Assembly (NCBI RefSeq): GCF_002086675.1
Contig: NZ_MVIF01000002.1
Span: 116,724-180,723 of the forward strand
Direction: 5' to 3'
Length of the DNA: 64,000 bases
Source: Mycobacterium persicum
GTDB taxonomy: Bacteria; Actinomycetota; Actinomycetes; Mycobacteriales; Mycobacteriaceae
Position numbers and translations under genes: made by a program. The notes beneath the pieces are model-generated. The model was not told where the DNA came from. It did no database searches and was given only the letters and a program-made list of their open reading frames with translations. Position 1 is the first letter of the stretch. Each line of letters opens with the position of its first letter. Below are positions 9,724-18,354 of the stretch, piece after piece.

Positions 9724-10991
9724 ATTCTATGGTCGTGGTCGTGGCTGCCGGTATCCGTGCCTACGACCCGATCGACCTGTCCTCGCGCAAGTTCTGGGCC
9801 TTGACCGCCGCCGAGCGGGAACGCTCGTTCGCGGTGCTGCGCGCCGAGCGTCCGGTGAGCTGGCACCGACCGGTCGACGACGCCCTGCTCCAGGATCCCG
9901 GCGACCCTGGTTTCTGGGCGGTCACCCGGCGCTCCGACATCGTCACGGTCAGTCGCACCAACGAGGTGTTCCTGTCCGGCAAGGGCGTGCTCTTCGAAAA
10001 CGTGCCCGTCGAGTTGCTGGAAGGGTCGCAGTCGTTCCTGGCGATGGACCCGCCGCGACACACCAAGCTGCGCAAGCTGATCAGCGCGGCGTTCACGCCG
10101 CGGCAGGTGCGCCGCATCGAGGACTCGATCAAGACCAACGCCCAGGTCATCGTCGAAGAGCTACGCACGGCCGGCAGCGGTGTCGATTTCGTCGAGCGCT
10201 GCGCCAAGGAACTGCCGATGCGCACTTTGTCGGACATGGTCGGGATTCCCGAATCCGAACGTGAGCCGGTGGCTCATGCCGCCGACGCGCTGGTCTCCTG
10301 GGCCGACTCGGTCTACCTCGACGGGCGCAACCCGGTGCAAGTGCTGTTCGAGAATCAGGCCTATCTGCATCAGCTTGCCGCCGAGCTGGCTGCCGAACGG
10401 CGCGACCACCCGGGCGATGACTTGTTCAGCGGCCTGGTGAACGCCGAAGTGGACGGCGACCGGCTCTCCGATGCCGATGTGGCGGCGTTCTTCGTGTTGC
10501 TTGCGGTGGCCGGCAATGACACCACTCGCCAAGCCACCAGTCACACGCTGCGCGCGCTCACCGACTTTCCCGCCCAGAAGGCTTGGCTGGTCGCGGATTT
10601 CGACACTCGGATCGGCACCGCGGTCGAGGAGTTCATCCGTTGGGCCACCCCGGTGATGACGTTTCGACGCACGGCCGCAACAGATTTCGAGCTGGCCGGC
10701 CAGACCATCCGGGCCGGCGAGAAGGTGGTGATGTTCTATGCGTCCGGCAACCGGGACTCGGACGCCTTCGACCATCCCGACCGCTTCGACTTGAGCCGCA
10801 GTCCCAACCCGCATGTCGGGTTCGGCGGCGGAGGAGTGCACTTTTGCCTGGGCGCTCATGTGGCCCGGACGCAACTGCGCGCCATCTTCGGCGAGCTGCT
10901 GCGGCAGTTGCCGGACATCCAGGCCGGCGATCCGGCCTACGTGCCGGGCAACTTCGTGCACGCCATTCGCAGCATGCCGTGCACGTTCTAA
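9717..10991 (+). CDS. Cytochrome P450 monooxygenase
   Basis: This is a soluble heme monooxygenase of about 424 residues. It has the I-helix oxygen-activation motif AGNDTT near 265, the K-helix ExxR (EFIR) near 304, and the heme loop FGGGGVHFCLG with the ligand Cys at 377. The FGGGG.HFCLG signature and the RW.TPV.TFRRTA.TD.E segment resemble the mycobacterial CYP124/125/142 neighbourhood that oxidizes sterols or branched lipids. The substrate cannot be read from sequence. The start is uncertain: the ATG at 9717 lacks a ribosome binding site and lies inside a palindrome, and an in-frame ATG at 9729 is an alternative. The 3' end overlaps the sirtuin gene by four bases. Confidence 0.92.
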   Translation: MSNSMVVVVAAGIRAYDPIDLSSRKFWALTAAERERSFAVLRAERPVSWHRPVDDALLQDPGDPGFWAVTRRSDIVTVSRTNEVFLSGKGVLFENVPVELLEGSQSFLAMDPPRHTKLRKLISAAFTPRQVRRIEDSIKTNAQVIVEELRTAGSGVDFVERCAKELPMRTLSDMVGIPESEREPVAHAADALVSWADSVYLDGRNPVQVLFENQAYLHQLAAELAAERRDHPGDDLFSGLVNAEVDGDRLSDADVAAFFVLLAVAGNDTTRQATSHTLRALTDFPAQKAWLVADFDTRIGTAVEEFIRWATPVMTFRRTAATDFELAGQTIRAGEKVVMFYASGNRDSDAFDHPDRFDLSRSPNPHVGFGGGGVHFCLGAHVARTQLRAIFGELLRQLPDIQAGDPAYVPGNFVHAIRSMPCTF

Positions 10992-11842
10992 GGGGCCGCT
11001 CTAATGGGCCGCGGGCTCGCCAGCTCGGCGGCCAGCCGCGTCAACGTCTCCGAGCATCCGCCGTCGATCTTCACCGCGGCCAAGCCGTCGCCGCGGGTGG
11101 GTCCCCGGTTGACGATCGCGATCGGGATCGCCAGGGCGGCGGCGCGGCGCACGAATCGGTAGCCGGAGAACACCGTCAGCGACGAGCCGGCCACCAGCAG
11201 CGCCTGGGCCCCTTCGACCAGTGAATATGCCTGGGCCACACGGTCTTTAGGCACGTTTTCGCCGAAGTAGACGATATCGGGCTTGAGTATGCCGCCGCAG
11301 CACGGACAGTCGAGGTAGCGAAACGATGCGGTGTCGGCGGCCGAGGCGATGACGGCGTCCGAGTCGGGAGCCACCCCCAGTCCGCCGACCGCCGCGGCGC
11401 GCTCGATAAATCCGGGGTTGAGCGCTTCGAGCTTTTCGGCCATCGCGGCGCGGCTGGTGATATGACCGCAACTCAGGCACCTCACCTGCGCGTAGGTGCC
11501 GTGCAGGTTGACCACGTTGCGGCTGCCGGCCTTGGTGTGCAGCAGATCGACGTTCTGGGTGATCACGCCGGTCACCACCCCGGCCCGCTCGAGCGCGGCC
11601 AGCGCCCGATGGCCGGCATTGGGTACGGTGTCGTCCATGTGCCGCCAGCCGCAATGATTGCGGGCCCAGTATCGCCGGCGAAACCGCGGATCCGAGGTGA
11701 ACTGGCCGATGGTCATGGGATTGCTCGGCGGTGAGTCAGGTCCCCGGTAATCGGGTATGCCCGAGTCGGTAGAAATTCCCGCGCCCGTGAGTGCCGCGAC
11801 CCGGCGCCCGGCCAGCAGCGCGACGAGGTCGCAGGAGTCCAC
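10988..11842 (-). CDS. Sir2-family NAD-dependent protein deacylase
   Basis: Sirtuins remove acyl groups from lysines with NAD consumption. From the GTG at 11842 the protein has 284 residues. TGAGIS lies at 19-24, TQNVD at 95-99 and the catalytic His at 114 (NVVNLHG). Four zinc-ligand Cys fall at 122, 125, 179 and 182. The GIPDYRG and TQNVD.LH.KAGS patterns fit class II (SIRT4-like) rather than the CobB type. The open frame extends upstream to 12142, but that part is opposite nadE and has no sirtuin character, so the short start is chosen; GTG 11869 is an alternative. It is divergent from nadE, an NAD-producing gene, a suggestive but unproven link. Confidence 0.88.
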   Translation of the reverse strand: MDSCDLVALLAGRRVAALTGAGISTDSGIPDYRGPDSPPSNPMTIGQFTSDPRFRRRYWARNHCGWRHMDDTVPNAGHRALAALERAGVVTGVITQNVDLLHTKAGSRNVVNLHGTYAQVRCLSCGHITSRAAMAEKLEALNPGFIERAAAVGGLGVAPDSDAVIASAADTASFRYLDCPCCGGILKPDIVYFGENVPKDRVAQAYSLVEGAQALLVAGSSLTVFSGYRFVRRAAALAIPIAIVNRGPTRGDGLAAVKIDGGCSETLTRLAAELASPRPIRAAP

Positions 11843-11913
11843 CCAACCGAGCCTAATGGGAGTCGACACCCCGTCACCCGATCTCGATCGTGCTACCGCG
11901 ACAATGGAGGGCA

Positions 11914-13989
11914 ATGAGCTTCTATTCCGCATACCGGCACGGGTTCGTGCGCGTCGCCGCGTGCACGCACCACACCACCATCGGCGACCCCGCGGCCAAT
12001 GCCGCCTCGGTACTGGGCCTGGCGCGCCAGTGTCACGACGACGGCGTCGCGCTGGCGGTGTTTCCCGAGTTGACATTGTCGGGGTACTCGATCGAGGACA
12101 TCCTGCTGCAGGACGCCCTGCTCGACGCCGTTGAGGACGCACTGCTGGACGTGGTGGCCCAGTCCGCCGATCTGCTGCCGGTCCTGGTGGTCGGCGCGCC
12201 GCTGCGATATCGGCACCGCATCTACAACACCGCGGCTGTCATTCACCGCGGCTCCGTGCTGGGTGTGGTCCCGAAGTCCTATCTGCCCACCTACCGGGAG
12301 TTCTACGAGAGCCGGCAGGTCGCCGCCGGCGATGACGAGCGCGGCAGCCTGCGGATCGGCGGATCGGACGTGCCGTTTGGCCCCGATCTGCTCTTCACCG
12401 CGTCGGACCTGTCCGGCTTTGTCCTGCACGTCGAGATCTGCGAGGACATGTTCGTCCCGCTACCGCCCAGCGCCGAGGCGGCGCTGGCCGGAGCGACCGT
12501 GTTGGCCAACCTGTCCGGTAGCCCGATCACCATCGGGCGCGCCGAGGACCGCTGCTTGCTGGCCCGCTCGGCGTCGGCGCGGTGCCTGGCCGCCTACGTC
12601 TACGCCGCCGCGGGAGAGGGGGAGTCGACGACGGACCTGGCGTGGGACGGCCAGACGATGATCTGGGAGAACGGGGTGTTGCTGGCGCAGTCCGAGCGCT
12701 TCCCGAAGGGGGAGCGTCGCTCGGTGGCCGACGTCGACACCGAGCTGCTCCGATCGGAGCGGTTGCGGATGGGCACCTTCGACGACAACCGGCGTCACCA
12801 CCGGGCAGCAGTGGAGTCGTTCCGGCGCATCGAGTTCCGGGTCGATCCGCCCACCGGCGACATCGGGTTGCGGCGGGTCGTGGAACGGTTCCCGTTCGTG
12901 CCCGCCGATCCGCAACGGCTGCAACAGGATTGCTATGAGGCTTACAACATTCAGGTGTCCGGCCTCGAGCAGCGGTTGCGGGCGCTGAACTATCCGAAGG
13001 TGGTCATCGGCGTCTCGGGCGGTCTGGATTCCACGCACGCGCTGATCGTCGCCGCCCGTGCCATGGACCGCGAAGGCCGGTCGCGCAGCGACATTCTGGC
13101 GTTCACCCTGCCCGGCTTCGCCACCGGTGATCGCACCAAGAGCAACGCGGTCAAGCTGGCGCGGGCGCTCGGCGCCACCTTCGAGGAAATCGATATCCGT
13201 GACACCGCCGCGCTGATGCTCAACGAAATGGGCCATCCGTTCGCGCGGGGGGAGAAGGTCTACGATGTCACCTTCGAGAACGTGCAGGCCGGCCTGCGCA
13301 CCGATTACCTGTTCCGCATCGCCAACCAGCGCGGCGGAATCGTGCTGGGCACCGGGGATCTGTCCGAGCTTGGCCTGGGCTGGTCGACATACGGAGTGGG
13401 CGATCAGATGTCGCACTACAACGTCAATGCCGGGGTGCCAAAGACGCTGATCCAGCACTTGATCCGCTGGGTCATCTCCTCGGGCGAATTCGACCAGCAG
13501 GTGTGCGAGGTGCTGCAGTCGGTGCTCGACACCGAGATCACCCCGGAGCTGGTTCCCAGCGGCGAAGAGGAGGAACTGCAGAGCAGCGAGGCGAAGGTGG
13601 GACCCTTTGCGTTGCAGGACTTCTCGCTGTTCCAGGTGCTGCGCTTCGGGTTCCGGCCGTCGAAGATCGCGTTCCTGGCCTGGCATGCATGGAGTGACTC
13701 CGAGCGCGGCACGTGGCCGCCCGGCTTCCCGCACGACAAGCGGCCGTCCTACTCGCTGTCCGAGATTCGGCACTGGCTGCAGGTTTTCGTCGAGCGGTTT
13801 TATTCGTTCAGCCAGTTCAAACGTTCGGCATTGCCCAACGGGCCCAAGGTGTCGCACGGGGGCGCGTTGTCACCACGTGGGGATTGGCGTGCGCCGTCGG
13901 ATATGCCGGCGCGAACCTGGCTCGACCAGATCGAGCGGGAAGTGCCGCACGACGGAAGGCGATGTAGAGGTGTTGCGGCAATAGGGTGA
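11914..13989 (+). CDS. nadE: Glutamine-dependent NAD(+) synthetase
   Basis: This enzyme amidates NaAD to NAD using ammonia from glutamine. The 691-residue protein has an N-terminal glutaminase (nitrilase fold) with Glu52, Lys121 and Cys176 as the catalytic triad, and a C-terminal synthetase with P-loop SGGLDS at 368-373. Sequence agreement with M. tuberculosis NadE as recalled is very high almost to the end. The last dozen or so residues after the EVPH region diverge and extend slightly, as if the stop had been displaced. The ATG at 11914 is preferred because GGAGG lies four bases upstream. Downstream is a low-information region and a decayed gene. Confidence 0.97.
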   Translation: MSFYSAYRHGFVRVAACTHHTTIGDPAANAASVLGLARQCHDDGVALAVFPELTLSGYSIEDILLQDALLDAVEDALLDVVAQSADLLPVLVVGAPLRYRHRIYNTAAVIHRGSVLGVVPKSYLPTYREFYESRQVAAGDDERGSLRIGGSDVPFGPDLLFTASDLSGFVLHVEICEDMFVPLPPSAEAALAGATVLANLSGSPITIGRAEDRCLLARSASARCLAAYVYAAAGEGESTTDLAWDGQTMIWENGVLLAQSERFPKGERRSVADVDTELLRSERLRMGTFDDNRRHHRAAVESFRRIEFRVDPPTGDIGLRRVVERFPFVPADPQRLQQDCYEAYNIQVSGLEQRLRALNYPKVVIGVSGGLDSTHALIVAARAMDREGRSRSDILAFTLPGFATGDRTKSNAVKLARALGATFEEIDIRDTAALMLNEMGHPFARGEKVYDVTFENVQAGLRTDYLFRIANQRGGIVLGTGDLSELGLGWSTYGVGDQMSHYNVNAGVPKTLIQHLIRWVISSGEFDQQVCEVLQSVLDTEITPELVPSGEEEELQSSEAKVGPFALQDFSLFQVLRFGFRPSKIAFLAWHAWSDSERGTWPPGFPHDKRPSYSLSEIRHWLQVFVERFYSFSQFKRSALPNGPKVSHGGALSPRGDWRAPSDMPARTWLDQIEREVPHDGRRCRGVAAIG

Positions 13990-14216
13990 ATCGCCGCGTG
14001 GGATCTGTGGCGGGACGTCTGTAGACGGCGGTCGGTGACGAGCTACTAGTGAGTGCCTGCGCCGGCAGGACTTTCAATGTCTCAGGCCTTTCTCGATAAC
14101 CATGAATCTTCCAGATACCAGAACATCGTTGATTTGATCTAATCCCTTGTGTCACTGTGGTTTCTATGGTCACATGACGGCAATTCATGTCGGTGGGTGT
14201 TCGTAAGATTTCAGGC
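13990..14216 (+). other. Lower-GC intergenic junction after nadE
   Basis: About 230 bases contain no supported gene and have visibly lower GC than the flanks, with runs such as TCGTTGATTTGATCTAATC. It links nadE to the decayed 13E12-family gene. It looks like an old insertion or rearrangement boundary, consistent with the non-H37Rv content that follows. Confidence 0.4.
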
Positions 14217-14817
14217 ATGGTGCGAGCGGTCGTGACGACATCGTCGAGGTCTTCGATGCGCTCGATGCGGAGCTGGACCGGTTGTGTGAGTTGTCTTTTG
14301 CGGTGCTCACCACCCCCGAGCGATCGCGTGCGCTGGAGCGTTTGGAGCGCGCGGCGCGGCGGCTGCGAACCCCGCAGCATGCGCTGATCAATCAGCTCGG
14401 CGCGCAGGCCGGCGAGACCGAGCTGGGCGGCACGCTGCGTTCGGCGCTGGCCGACAGGTTGCGCATCACCAAGGTCGAGGCCGGGCGGCGCATCGATGAA
14501 GCGGCTGATCTGGGGCCGCGGCGGGCGCTGACCGGTGAGCGGTTGGCGCCGCAGTTGTCCGCCACCGCGGCCGGCCGCCCAACGAGACGGCCTGATCGGC
14601 GCAGAGGGCCACCACCGGGCGCACCGACATCGACGACCTCACCCTGGCCCGCGGAGTCGACAACCGACTCGCCGAAAAAGGCTGGCGCACCCGCAAGAAC
14701 ACCCGAGGCGATACCGAATGGATACCGCCGGCGCACCTCGATCGCGGACAGCCCCGCACCAACGCTTACCACCACCCCGAACGATTCCTCAGCGACCGCG
14801 ACGACCAACGCGTTTGA
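14217..14817 (+). pseudogene. 13E12 (DUF222/HNH) family gene remnant
   Basis: In one frame, from about 14238 to 14580, the DNA encodes [20 protein letters not shown] and later [19 protein letters not shown], then [20 protein letters not shown], the DUF222 N-terminus typical of mycobacterial 13E12 repeat proteins. The only nearby ATG (14217) is in another frame. A short AAQRDGLIG piece follows in a shifted frame. A third frame then carries the family's C-terminus ([15 protein letters not shown] ... [18 protein letters not shown]) and stops at 14815-14817. The span of 600 bases is much shorter than an intact gene, so a central deletion plus frameshifts is the best reading. It cannot make a full protein. 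Confidence 0.75.
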
Positions 14818-14821
14818 CGGG

Positions 14822-15334
14822 TCAATCCTTTTGGTGAGGCGGCAGATAACCCTGTGCCGCCAGCCGCGGTAGGACACCGCCGCCGTCGATGATCTCGAGG
14901 ATCAAGTCGGGCAGGGCGGGCACCGTTCCGCGCACTCCGGTGGTGTCGTTGCGCCAACTGCCCTCGGCGAGATCGAACGTTGCGTGGTCGCCTTCGTCAA
15001 AGACGCTGGTGGCCTGGGGCATCGTCATTGCGGGCAGTCCGGCGTTGACCGCATTGCGGAAGAACAGGGAGTTGAATTCCTCGGCGACCAGCCCGGCGAT
15101 ACCGAGCTCGACGAACAGGGCCGCAACCGGCCGCGACGATCCGACGCCGAAGTTCTTGCCGGCCACCAGGATATCGCCGGGCGACACCTCGTCGGTCCAG
15201 CCGGGGCGTAGCTGGTGGAAAACATGCCTGGCCGCCTCGGACGGATCCATTTTCATGGCATAGGCCGGGTACATGGCGTCGGTGTTCAGGTTGTCACCGA
15301 AGACCCACACCCTGCCGCTGAAAGTGAGCGTCAT
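14822..15334 (-). CDS. LeuD-like hydro-lyase small subunit (swivel domain)
   Basis: The 170-residue protein is the swivelling small subunit of an aconitase-superfamily hydro-lyase and would pair with the LeuC-like subunit encoded just upstream. Family landmarks are [13 protein letters not shown] near the N-terminus, the [13 protein letters not shown] loop, and [16 protein letters not shown]. The loop departs from the usual GCGSSREHA form of LeuD: GV replaces GC and RPVA replaces REHA. That argues for a substrate other than isopropylmalate. The ATG at 15334 overlaps the stop of the large subunit (ATGA). With the downstream-acting lyase it fits a 2,3-dimethylmalate dehydratase-type enzyme (DmdB-like). 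Confidence 0.82.
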   Translation of the reverse strand: MTLTFSGRVWVFGDNLNTDAMYPAYAMKMDPSEAARHVFHQLRPGWTDEVSPGDILVAGKNFGVGSSRPVAALFVELGIAGLVAEEFNSLFFRNAVNAGLPAMTMPQATSVFDEGDHATFDLAEGSWRNDTTGVRGTVPALPDLILEIIDGGGVLPRLAAQGYLPPHQKD

Positions 15335-16578
15335 GCAACCAAACTCCTCGGGTCGGTGATGTAACCGGTGACCGCGGAGGCGGCGACGGTCGCCGGTGCG
15401 GCCATGAAGATGCGCGCCTCGGTGCTGCCCATCCGACCGGTGAAGTTTCGGGTGCTCGAGGTGATGCACACTTCGCCGGGGCCGACCAGTCCCATGTGGT
15501 AGCCGAAGCAGGCGCCGCAGGTGGAGTTGGTGACGACGGCGCCGGCGTCGGCGATGTCCTGTAAGTAGCCCAGCCGCATGGCCTCCCGGTACACCGCTTG
15601 GGATGCGGGCGTGACCAGCAGTCGCACCCCGGGCGCGATGCTGCGGCCGTGCAGCACCCGCGCGGTGATTTCGAGGTCCTCGAGTTGGCCGTTGGCGCAG
15701 GATCCGATGAATGCCTGGTCGACACGCTGGGTGCCCACCTGCGAAACGGGCAGACCGTTGCGACTGACGGTGCCCGGAAGAGCCACGTAGGGTTCGAGGG
15801 TCGCCAGGTCGACGGGGCGGACGTCATGGTAATCGGCATCGCAATCAGGTGTCGCCACGCGGTATCCGCTGACACCAGCGTCTTGCAGGTGACCAGTCAG
15901 CACGTCGTCGGCCTCGAAAATGCTGAAATCCGCCGATAACTCGGCTCCCTGGGTGGCGATGGTGCGCCGATCGGATATCGGGATGCTGGCCAGACCGCCG
16001 CCGCCGTACTCGAGATTGCGGTTGGCGGCGTCACCGTAGCGGTTGGCGATGTGCAGGAAGATGTCTTTGCCGCTGACGGTGTCCGGTTTGACGCCGTAGA
16101 ACTCGTAGCGGATGGTCGGTGCGACGTGGTACCAGGTTTGGCCGGTGCACATGATGGAGTACACCTCGGCGGCTCCCAGTCCACGGGCCGCGGTGTTGTA
16201 GGCGCCGGCGGCGCAGGTATGGGAGTCACTACACGCCAGTACTTCTCCCGGCCGGGCCAGTCCGTTCTCGGCGATGACCTGATGGCTGATGCCATGCCGG
16301 CCAACGTCGTAGAAGCGCCGGATCCCGAAGTCGGCGACGAATTTACGGGCACGCTGACCGCCGGCGGCGTCCCGGACGGTCGGCGCCGGCACGGCATGAT
16401 CCATCACCACCGCTAATTTCTCGGGATCATGAATTCGGTTGGGCTGCACCCATTCCCTGGCGAACTGAAGATCGATCAACACGGTCGTGTCGACATCGAC
16501 GACGACGATGTCGCCAGGTGACACCGTGCTTTGACCGGTCTTGCGGGCGAAGATCTTCTCGATGATGGTCATGCCCAT
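15331..16578 (-). CDS. LeuC-like hydro-lyase large subunit (aconitase superfamily)
   Basis: The 415-residue protein carries the 4Fe-4S cluster ligands of the aconitase family: Cys294 (GSCANG), Cys354 and Cys357 (CGACFG). It also has CSDSHT at 116-121 and a substrate loop [11 protein letters not shown] at 374-384. The length fits the short, archaeal-type LeuC/HacA/DmdA branch. The ATG at 16578 has GGAGG seven bases upstream; an ATG at 16572 overlaps the upstream stop. The gene sits between an isocitrate lyase/PEP mutase-type lyase and the LeuD-like gene with overlapping ends, so the three form one transcript. The likely reaction is reversible hydration of a dicarboxylate such as dimethylmaleate or methylcitrate-like acids; the exact substrate is inferred only. 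Confidence 0.84.
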   Translation of the reverse strand: MGMTIIEKIFARKTGQSTVSPGDIVVVDVDTTVLIDLQFAREWVQPNRIHDPEKLAVVMDHAVPAPTVRDAAGGQRARKFVADFGIRRFYDVGRHGISHQVIAENGLARPGEVLACSDSHTCAAGAYNTAARGLGAAEVYSIMCTGQTWYHVAPTIRYEFYGVKPDTVSGKDIFLHIANRYGDAANRNLEYGGGGLASIPISDRRTIATQGAELSADFSIFEADDVLTGHLQDAGVSGYRVATPDCDADYHDVRPVDLATLEPYVALPGTVSRNGLPVSQVGTQRVDQAFIGSCANGQLEDLEITARVLHGRSIAPGVRLLVTPASQAVYREAMRLGYLQDIADAGAVVTNSTCGACFGYHMGLVGPGEVCITSSTRNFTGRMGSTEARIFMAAPATVAASAVTGYITDPRSLVA

Positions 16579-17456
16579 GCGCAGGCCTCCGTCGGCGTGT
16601 ACCTGGCTTCGATGTCCGACCACTCCTTCAGACCGACCAGGTCGAAGAAGTCGGCGGGGGTCCCGGCCCGGTGGGCCGCGGAGTCGGTCCCGTTGAGTTC
16701 ACACAGCGCCGCCAGCATGGCCGCCGTCGCGCGTCGCACCAGCTGACCCGGATGGATCGCCACCGCGTAACCCAGTTCCTGCAGTCGCGTCACCGGCAGC
16801 TGCGGAGTCAGGCCGCCGATCACCAGATTAATCAATAGCGGGGCCTCGACTTCGGCTGCGATGCGCTCGATTTCACCGATACTCTGCGGAGCCTCGACGA
16901 AGACGATGTCGGCGCCCGCGGCGGCGTAGCGGTTGGCGCGTTCGATGGCGGCATCCAGGCCCAGCGGGGCCCTGGCGTCGGTGCGCGCCACGATCAACAG
17001 CCCGTCGTCGGAGCGGGTGTCGAGCGCCGCCGCAAGAGTCTGCTCGAACACCGCGGCGTCCACCACCCGTTTGTCCGGCAGATGGCCGCATCGCTTGGGA
17101 AATGCCTGGTCTTCCAACTGGATGGCGGCCACCCCGGCGTTGTCGTAGGAGCGGACGGTACGCACCACGTTCTTGGGGGCGCCGTAGCCGGTGTCCGCGT
17201 CGGCGATGAGCGGCACGTCGCCCAGTGCGCCGACGACCATCCGCGCCCGCTCGGCCATCTCCGATGCGGTGACCAGGCCGATGTCGGGTAGGCCGAAACC
17301 GGAGGCCGCCACACCGGAGCCGGTCAGATACGCCGCGACGTGACCGGTGCGCTTGGTCAGGTGCGCCGAGATCCCGTCGAAAACACCTGGGGCGACCACG
17401 ATTTCACGAGTGTCAAGCAGGGCTCGCAGTCGGCGGCGGGCCGGTGTGGTTGGCAT
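16569..17456 (-). CDS. Isocitrate lyase/PEP mutase superfamily lyase (2,3-dimethylmalate or methylisocitrate lyase-like)
   Basis: The 295-residue TIM-barrel protein has the metal site DADTGYG at 86-92, LED at 114-116 and the lyase signature KRCGH at 121-125 with the catalytic Cys at 123. This small form matches methylisocitrate lyase (PrpB), 2,3-dimethylmalate lyase and related oxaloacetate decarboxylases rather than long isocitrate lyases. The ATG at 17456 is preceded by AGAGAGGA. It is the first gene of the operon that continues into the LeuC/LeuD-like pair, so retro-aldol cleavage of their hydrated product, for example to pyruvate plus propionate, is the natural reading. It is controlled by the adjacent palindrome. 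Confidence 0.85.
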   Translation of the reverse strand: MPTTPARRRLRALLDTREIVVAPGVFDGISAHLTKRTGHVAAYLTGSGVAASGFGLPDIGLVTASEMAERARMVVGALGDVPLIADADTGYGAPKNVVRTVRSYDNAGVAAIQLEDQAFPKRCGHLPDKRVVDAAVFEQTLAAALDTRSDDGLLIVARTDARAPLGLDAAIERANRYAAAGADIVFVEAPQSIGEIERIAAEVEAPLLINLVIGGLTPQLPVTRLQELGYAVAIHPGQLVRRATAAMLAALCELNGTDSAAHRAGTPADFFDLVGLKEWSDIEARYTPTEACAWA

Positions 17457-17481
17457 GGATGTCGGTCCTCTCTGTGACGAA

Positions 17482-17503
17482 GTTGTTATATACATATAAC
17501 AAC
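17482..17503 (+). promoter_or_regulatory. Perfect palindromic operator for GntR/HutC regulator
   Basis: Two perfect 10-base arms, GTTGTTATAT and ATATAACAAC, are separated by AC. The site lies between the divergent lyase operon (start 17456) and the gntR gene (start 17539). It matches the published HutC-subfamily operator pattern GT-N-TATA-N-AC and is strikingly A/T-rich for this genome. It probably overlaps both promoters and mediates repression and autoregulation. Confidence 0.8.
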
Positions 17504-17538
17504 CCGATGGGGGGTGGCAACCGCAGAGATGTGAAAGC

Positions 17539-18354
17539 ATGGGCACCGTGCATCAAGCCGGCGGCAAAACCGCACCCGTGTCGGCCAGCGCCGGCGTGCC
17601 GCTGCACCGGCAGCTCTACCTGGTGCTGCACGATGAGATCGAGCGCGGCGTGCTCGCCCCCGGGGATGCGCTACCCACCGAACAGGCGTTGTGCGAGCAA
17701 TTCGGGGTTTCGCGGATCACCGTGCGGCGCGCCCTGGCCGACCTGGCCGAGCAGGGCTATATCCAGCGCAGGCACGGTGTGGGTTCCTTTGTGCCCGAAG
17801 AGGTTCCAGTTGACCAGTCAGCACCCGTCCGCTCGTATCTGGAGGGGTTGCGCCAGACCCAGTTCGAAACCGGAGCCGAGATAATCGAACTCGGCGTGCG
17901 GCGACCGCCGCGGGCGGTGGCTCGAGCGCTGCAGACGACCGGCGAGCTACTGCACGTGGTGCGGTTGCGGCGGCAACGCCGCACCGGCGAGCCGTTGATC
18001 GTCAGCGACGTCTGGTTGCCGGCCGAATTGGCCGGCACGCTGACCGAATCCGCGCTGCGCGAGGCCCCGCTATACGAACTGGTGAAACGAACCGGGGCGG
18101 TCGTGGACCGGGTGCAGCACGAGATCACCGCCGAGATCGCCGGTCCCCGCAATGCGCAGCTGCTCGAGACCGCGATCGGCGCCGCGCTGCTGCGGATCAA
18201 TCGGCTCATCTTCGCGGCGCGCACGCCGCACCACTACCAGTCGGTGCTGTTGTCGCCGACCCGCAGCCGGTTGCTGCTGACGCAGTCCTCCGATGAGCTC
18301 GAGGCGGCCGACGGTCTGGCGATCGCCCACGACGTGCGCCGCGAACCTACGTGA
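17539..18354 (+). CDS. GntR-family regulator, HutC/UTRA type
   Basis: The 271-residue protein has an N-terminal winged helix-turn-helix (about 20-88, with LPTEQALCEQFGVSRITVRR) and a C-terminal UTRA ligand domain (about 100-245). It is divergent from the lyase/hydro-lyase operon with a perfect palindrome in between, so it is the likely local repressor and senses a small metabolite of that pathway. The 3' end overlaps the convergent rbsK gene by eight bases, so the insert abuts the backbone without spare sequence. The ATG at 17539 lacks a clear Shine-Dalgarno; GTG 17547 is a possible alternative. Confidence 0.9.
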   Translation: MGTVHQAGGKTAPVSASAGVPLHRQLYLVLHDEIERGVLAPGDALPTEQALCEQFGVSRITVRRALADLAEQGYIQRRHGVGSFVPEEVPVDQSAPVRSYLEGLRQTQFETGAEIIELGVRRPPRAVARALQTTGELLHVVRLRRQRRTGEPLIVSDVWLPAELAGTLTESALREAPLYELVKRTGAVVDRVQHEITAEIAGPRNAQLLETAIGAALLRINRLIFAARTPHHYQSVLLSPTRSRLLLTQSSDELEAADGLAIAHDVRREPT

